Below are positions 62,803 through 64,000 of a DNA stretch of 64,000 nt, in pieces. Each line of letters starts with the position of its first letter. The first letter of the stretch is position 1. The stretch is from Pyropia yezoensis. Its lineage: Eukaryota > Rhodophyta > Bangiophyceae > Bangiales > Bangiaceae. Location: positions 13,203,420-13,267,419 of the forward strand of contig CM020620.1 in NCBI GenBank assembly GCA_009829735.1, written 5' to 3'. The notes beneath the pieces were generated by a model that worked only from the letters and a program-made list of their open reading frames with translations, made no database searches and was not told the DNA's origin. A program made the position numbers and the translations under genes.

Positions 62803-64000
62803 ATGAAGCGGGTTGCTTCACGCTCACCGACCCATGGGAGAGTGAAGGTCCTGACTCGACCTCGAGGGGTGAGACCTAGGGACAAGGCCCCTCCTCAGAA
62901 GCACGACCCGAGTCGGATTGTGTCAGTGCTGGTAGGGAGTAACTACCAGGTCGCAGCTCGACTCTGGCTGCAGGATGGATATGAGTTTACCTCTCGTGTC
63001 ATAGTCGACACAGGCTCTGCTGCCTCTCTCATTAGGCAAGACTTATTGCCAGAGGGGACGGATGTGAGCCCCGCCGGCTCACCCGAGTGGCGTATGTTTG
63101 ATGTCAATGGGGGACTCCTCCCCATTGTTGGGTCTATTGCATTGACTGTTTGCATTGGGTTCTACCAGACGCAGGTGAACTTTGGAGTAGTCTCCAATAT
63201 GTCAGTCCCCGTACTCCTGGGAACTGACTATCTGGACCTCCATGTCCCGGCCGTCTGTGGACCGGAAGGGATAATCCGAATGCGTAATGGAGAGACTGTC
63301 CCCATATTGCGTAAAGGGAGGACTGTTTCCCCTACGACTCATCAACCTAGGGAAAACTCTCCCAAGGGTGGAGGCTCTACGACCCATGTACGAGTATGTA
63401 AGGGTACGGTAGTCCCGCCCCGATCAAGGACCTTTGTGCGAGTACGCACACGGTTTCGAGGGAATGGACTTGTTTCCCCCGTGGACCGAGTCTATTATAC
63501 TCACCAAGTGCAAGTTGCTTGGGGCCCCATGACTTGTGGGGATGACCAAACCTGGTGGGTGGAGGTCCTCAACACGTCGGAGGAACCTCGACGACTCCCC
63601 GGAGGCATGAAGATTGCGTCGATCTCTACCTTTGAGGGGAATGTCGTTGCTGTGACTCAACAGCAATGGGAGGATATTGGAATGGCAGGCTCTGCCGACC
63701 AATCGAGTTCATCGACGGCTAAGTCGCCGACGGTACATCGGGAGAACATCCCGGAGTGTTTACATGGACGACTGGATGAGTTAATCCAGAAGCATCACAA
63801 GTTGTGGAATGGTGACCTTGGGCTCATCAAGGCCACCGAACACAGAATCGTGTTGAAGCCAGGGGCTAGGCCAGTTCGCCTGAGTCCCTACCGTATGGGA
63901 CCAGACTCACGGGAACTCACCCGAGAGCAGGTCCAACGGATGCAAGACATGGGTGTCATTGAGCCTTGCTCAAGTGAGTGGGCCAGTCCCATAGTCTTGG
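62803..64000 (+). CDS. pol: Pol polyprotein of element D (partial, runs off the window)
   Basis: The ATG at 62803 is the first Met, but the pol frame is open back to the frameshift heptamer. Visible: protease VDTGSAASLIRQ, a linker with the retropepsin-like LLGTDY segment, and the start of reverse transcriptase up to EWASPIVL, where the window ends. Nearly identical to the element B pol start. Confidence 0.9.
   Translation, partial: MKRVASRSPTHGRVKVLTRPRGVRPRDKAPPQKHDPSRIVSVLVGSNYQVAARLWLQDGYEFTSRVIVDTGSAASLIRQDLLPEGTDVSPAGSPEWRMFDVNGGLLPIVGSIALTVCIGFYQTQVNFGVVSNMSVPVLLGTDYLDLHVPAVCGPEGIIRMRNGETVPILRKGRTVSPTTHQPRENSPKGGGSTTHVRVCKGTVVPPRSRTFVRVRTRFRGNGLVSPVDRVYYTHQVQVAWGPMTCGDDQTWWVEVLNTSEEPRRLPGGMKIASISTFEGNVVAVTQQQWEDIGMAGSADQSSSSTAKSPTVHRENIPECLHGRLDELIQKHHKLWNGDLGLIKATEHRIVLKPGARPVRLSPYRMGPDSRELTREQVQRMQDMGVIEPCSSEWASPIVL

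Larger units (their letters stand above)
60144..64000 (+). mobile_element. Element D: family B retrotransposon nested in element C (partial)
   Basis: Plus-oriented family B copy: LTR, primer-binding site, gag, frameshift signal and the first part of pol before the window ends. Inserted in C pol; the 5 bp before it are GACCG, the duplication expected after its far LTR. Near-identity of its gag with element B indicates recent activity. Confidence 0.93.

Noticed and set aside
1-64000. CRISPR arrays, tRNA or rRNA genes, bacterial operons
   Set aside because: No regularly spaced short repeats, tRNA cloverleaf-type boxes or rRNA sequence were recognised; gene structure is eukaryotic.

Overview
The window is visibly G+C-rich nuclear DNA from a eukaryote, and most likely a photosynthetic alga. 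It has a nuclear fusion of two phylloquinone/menaquinone enzymes (MenH-MenC), a spliced gene whose first exon resembles a plastid transit peptide, a ribosome-export zinc finger (Bud20/ZNF593), the mitochondrial F1-ATPase chaperone ATP12, a SET/MYND protein, AATAAA polyadenylation signals, and several Ty3/Gypsy chromovirus LTR retrotransposons. Very long G or C runs and Ala/Pro/Gly-rich proteins would fit a bangiophyte red alga such as Porphyra/Pyropia, but the species is an inference.

About half of the window is retrotransposon. Family A: a complete element at 284-9081 (5-bp target-site duplication CACGC), a diverged solo LTR at 26548-27014, and the 3' part of a reverse-oriented copy (element C) from 56639 to 60143. 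Family B: a complete reverse-oriented element at 14203-26171 (duplication AGGAC), and element D, which starts at 60144 inside the pol gene of C and runs off the window. Gag and pol lie in different frames (pol is -1). In both families the junction carries the heptamer GGGAAAC, a 6-nt spacer and a stem-loop, a textbook -1 frameshift signal. Both families also carry a third long ORF downstream of pol on the opposite strand, convergent with pol. Its product has a conserved core (EVP-GFPA, LWHLP, LREGLG motifs) that I cannot assign to a known family. This antisense gene is the most interesting system in the window.

The insertions have broken resident genes. A splits a ~900-residue reading frame (9087-11794, tail at 217-283). 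B and probably the solo LTR split an ORF whose halves (13303-14202 and 26177-26547) rejoin in frame. C truncates a fatty-acid-hydroxylase/sterol-desaturase-like gene at 56051-56638.

The low-repeat part (about 30-56 kb) holds ZNF593-like (+), MenH-MenC (-), a small hypothetical gene with a poly(A) signal (+), ATP12 (-) and a divergently oriented plastid-targeted spliced gene (+), a SMYD-type TPR/SET/MYND gene (-), and a long low-complexity ORF (+). Between them are GC-rich intergenic stretches, a 2.2-kb TA-flanked inverted-repeat structure and an island full of GTAC motifs.

The assembly has a visible defect: an exactly 500-N gap (19671-20170) is flanked by two ~1.23-kb copies of the same pol segment that differ mainly by homopolymer indels. 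The apparent frameshifts in element B pol are probably artefacts. Several start codons cannot be fixed because they abut C runs of 17-30 bases.
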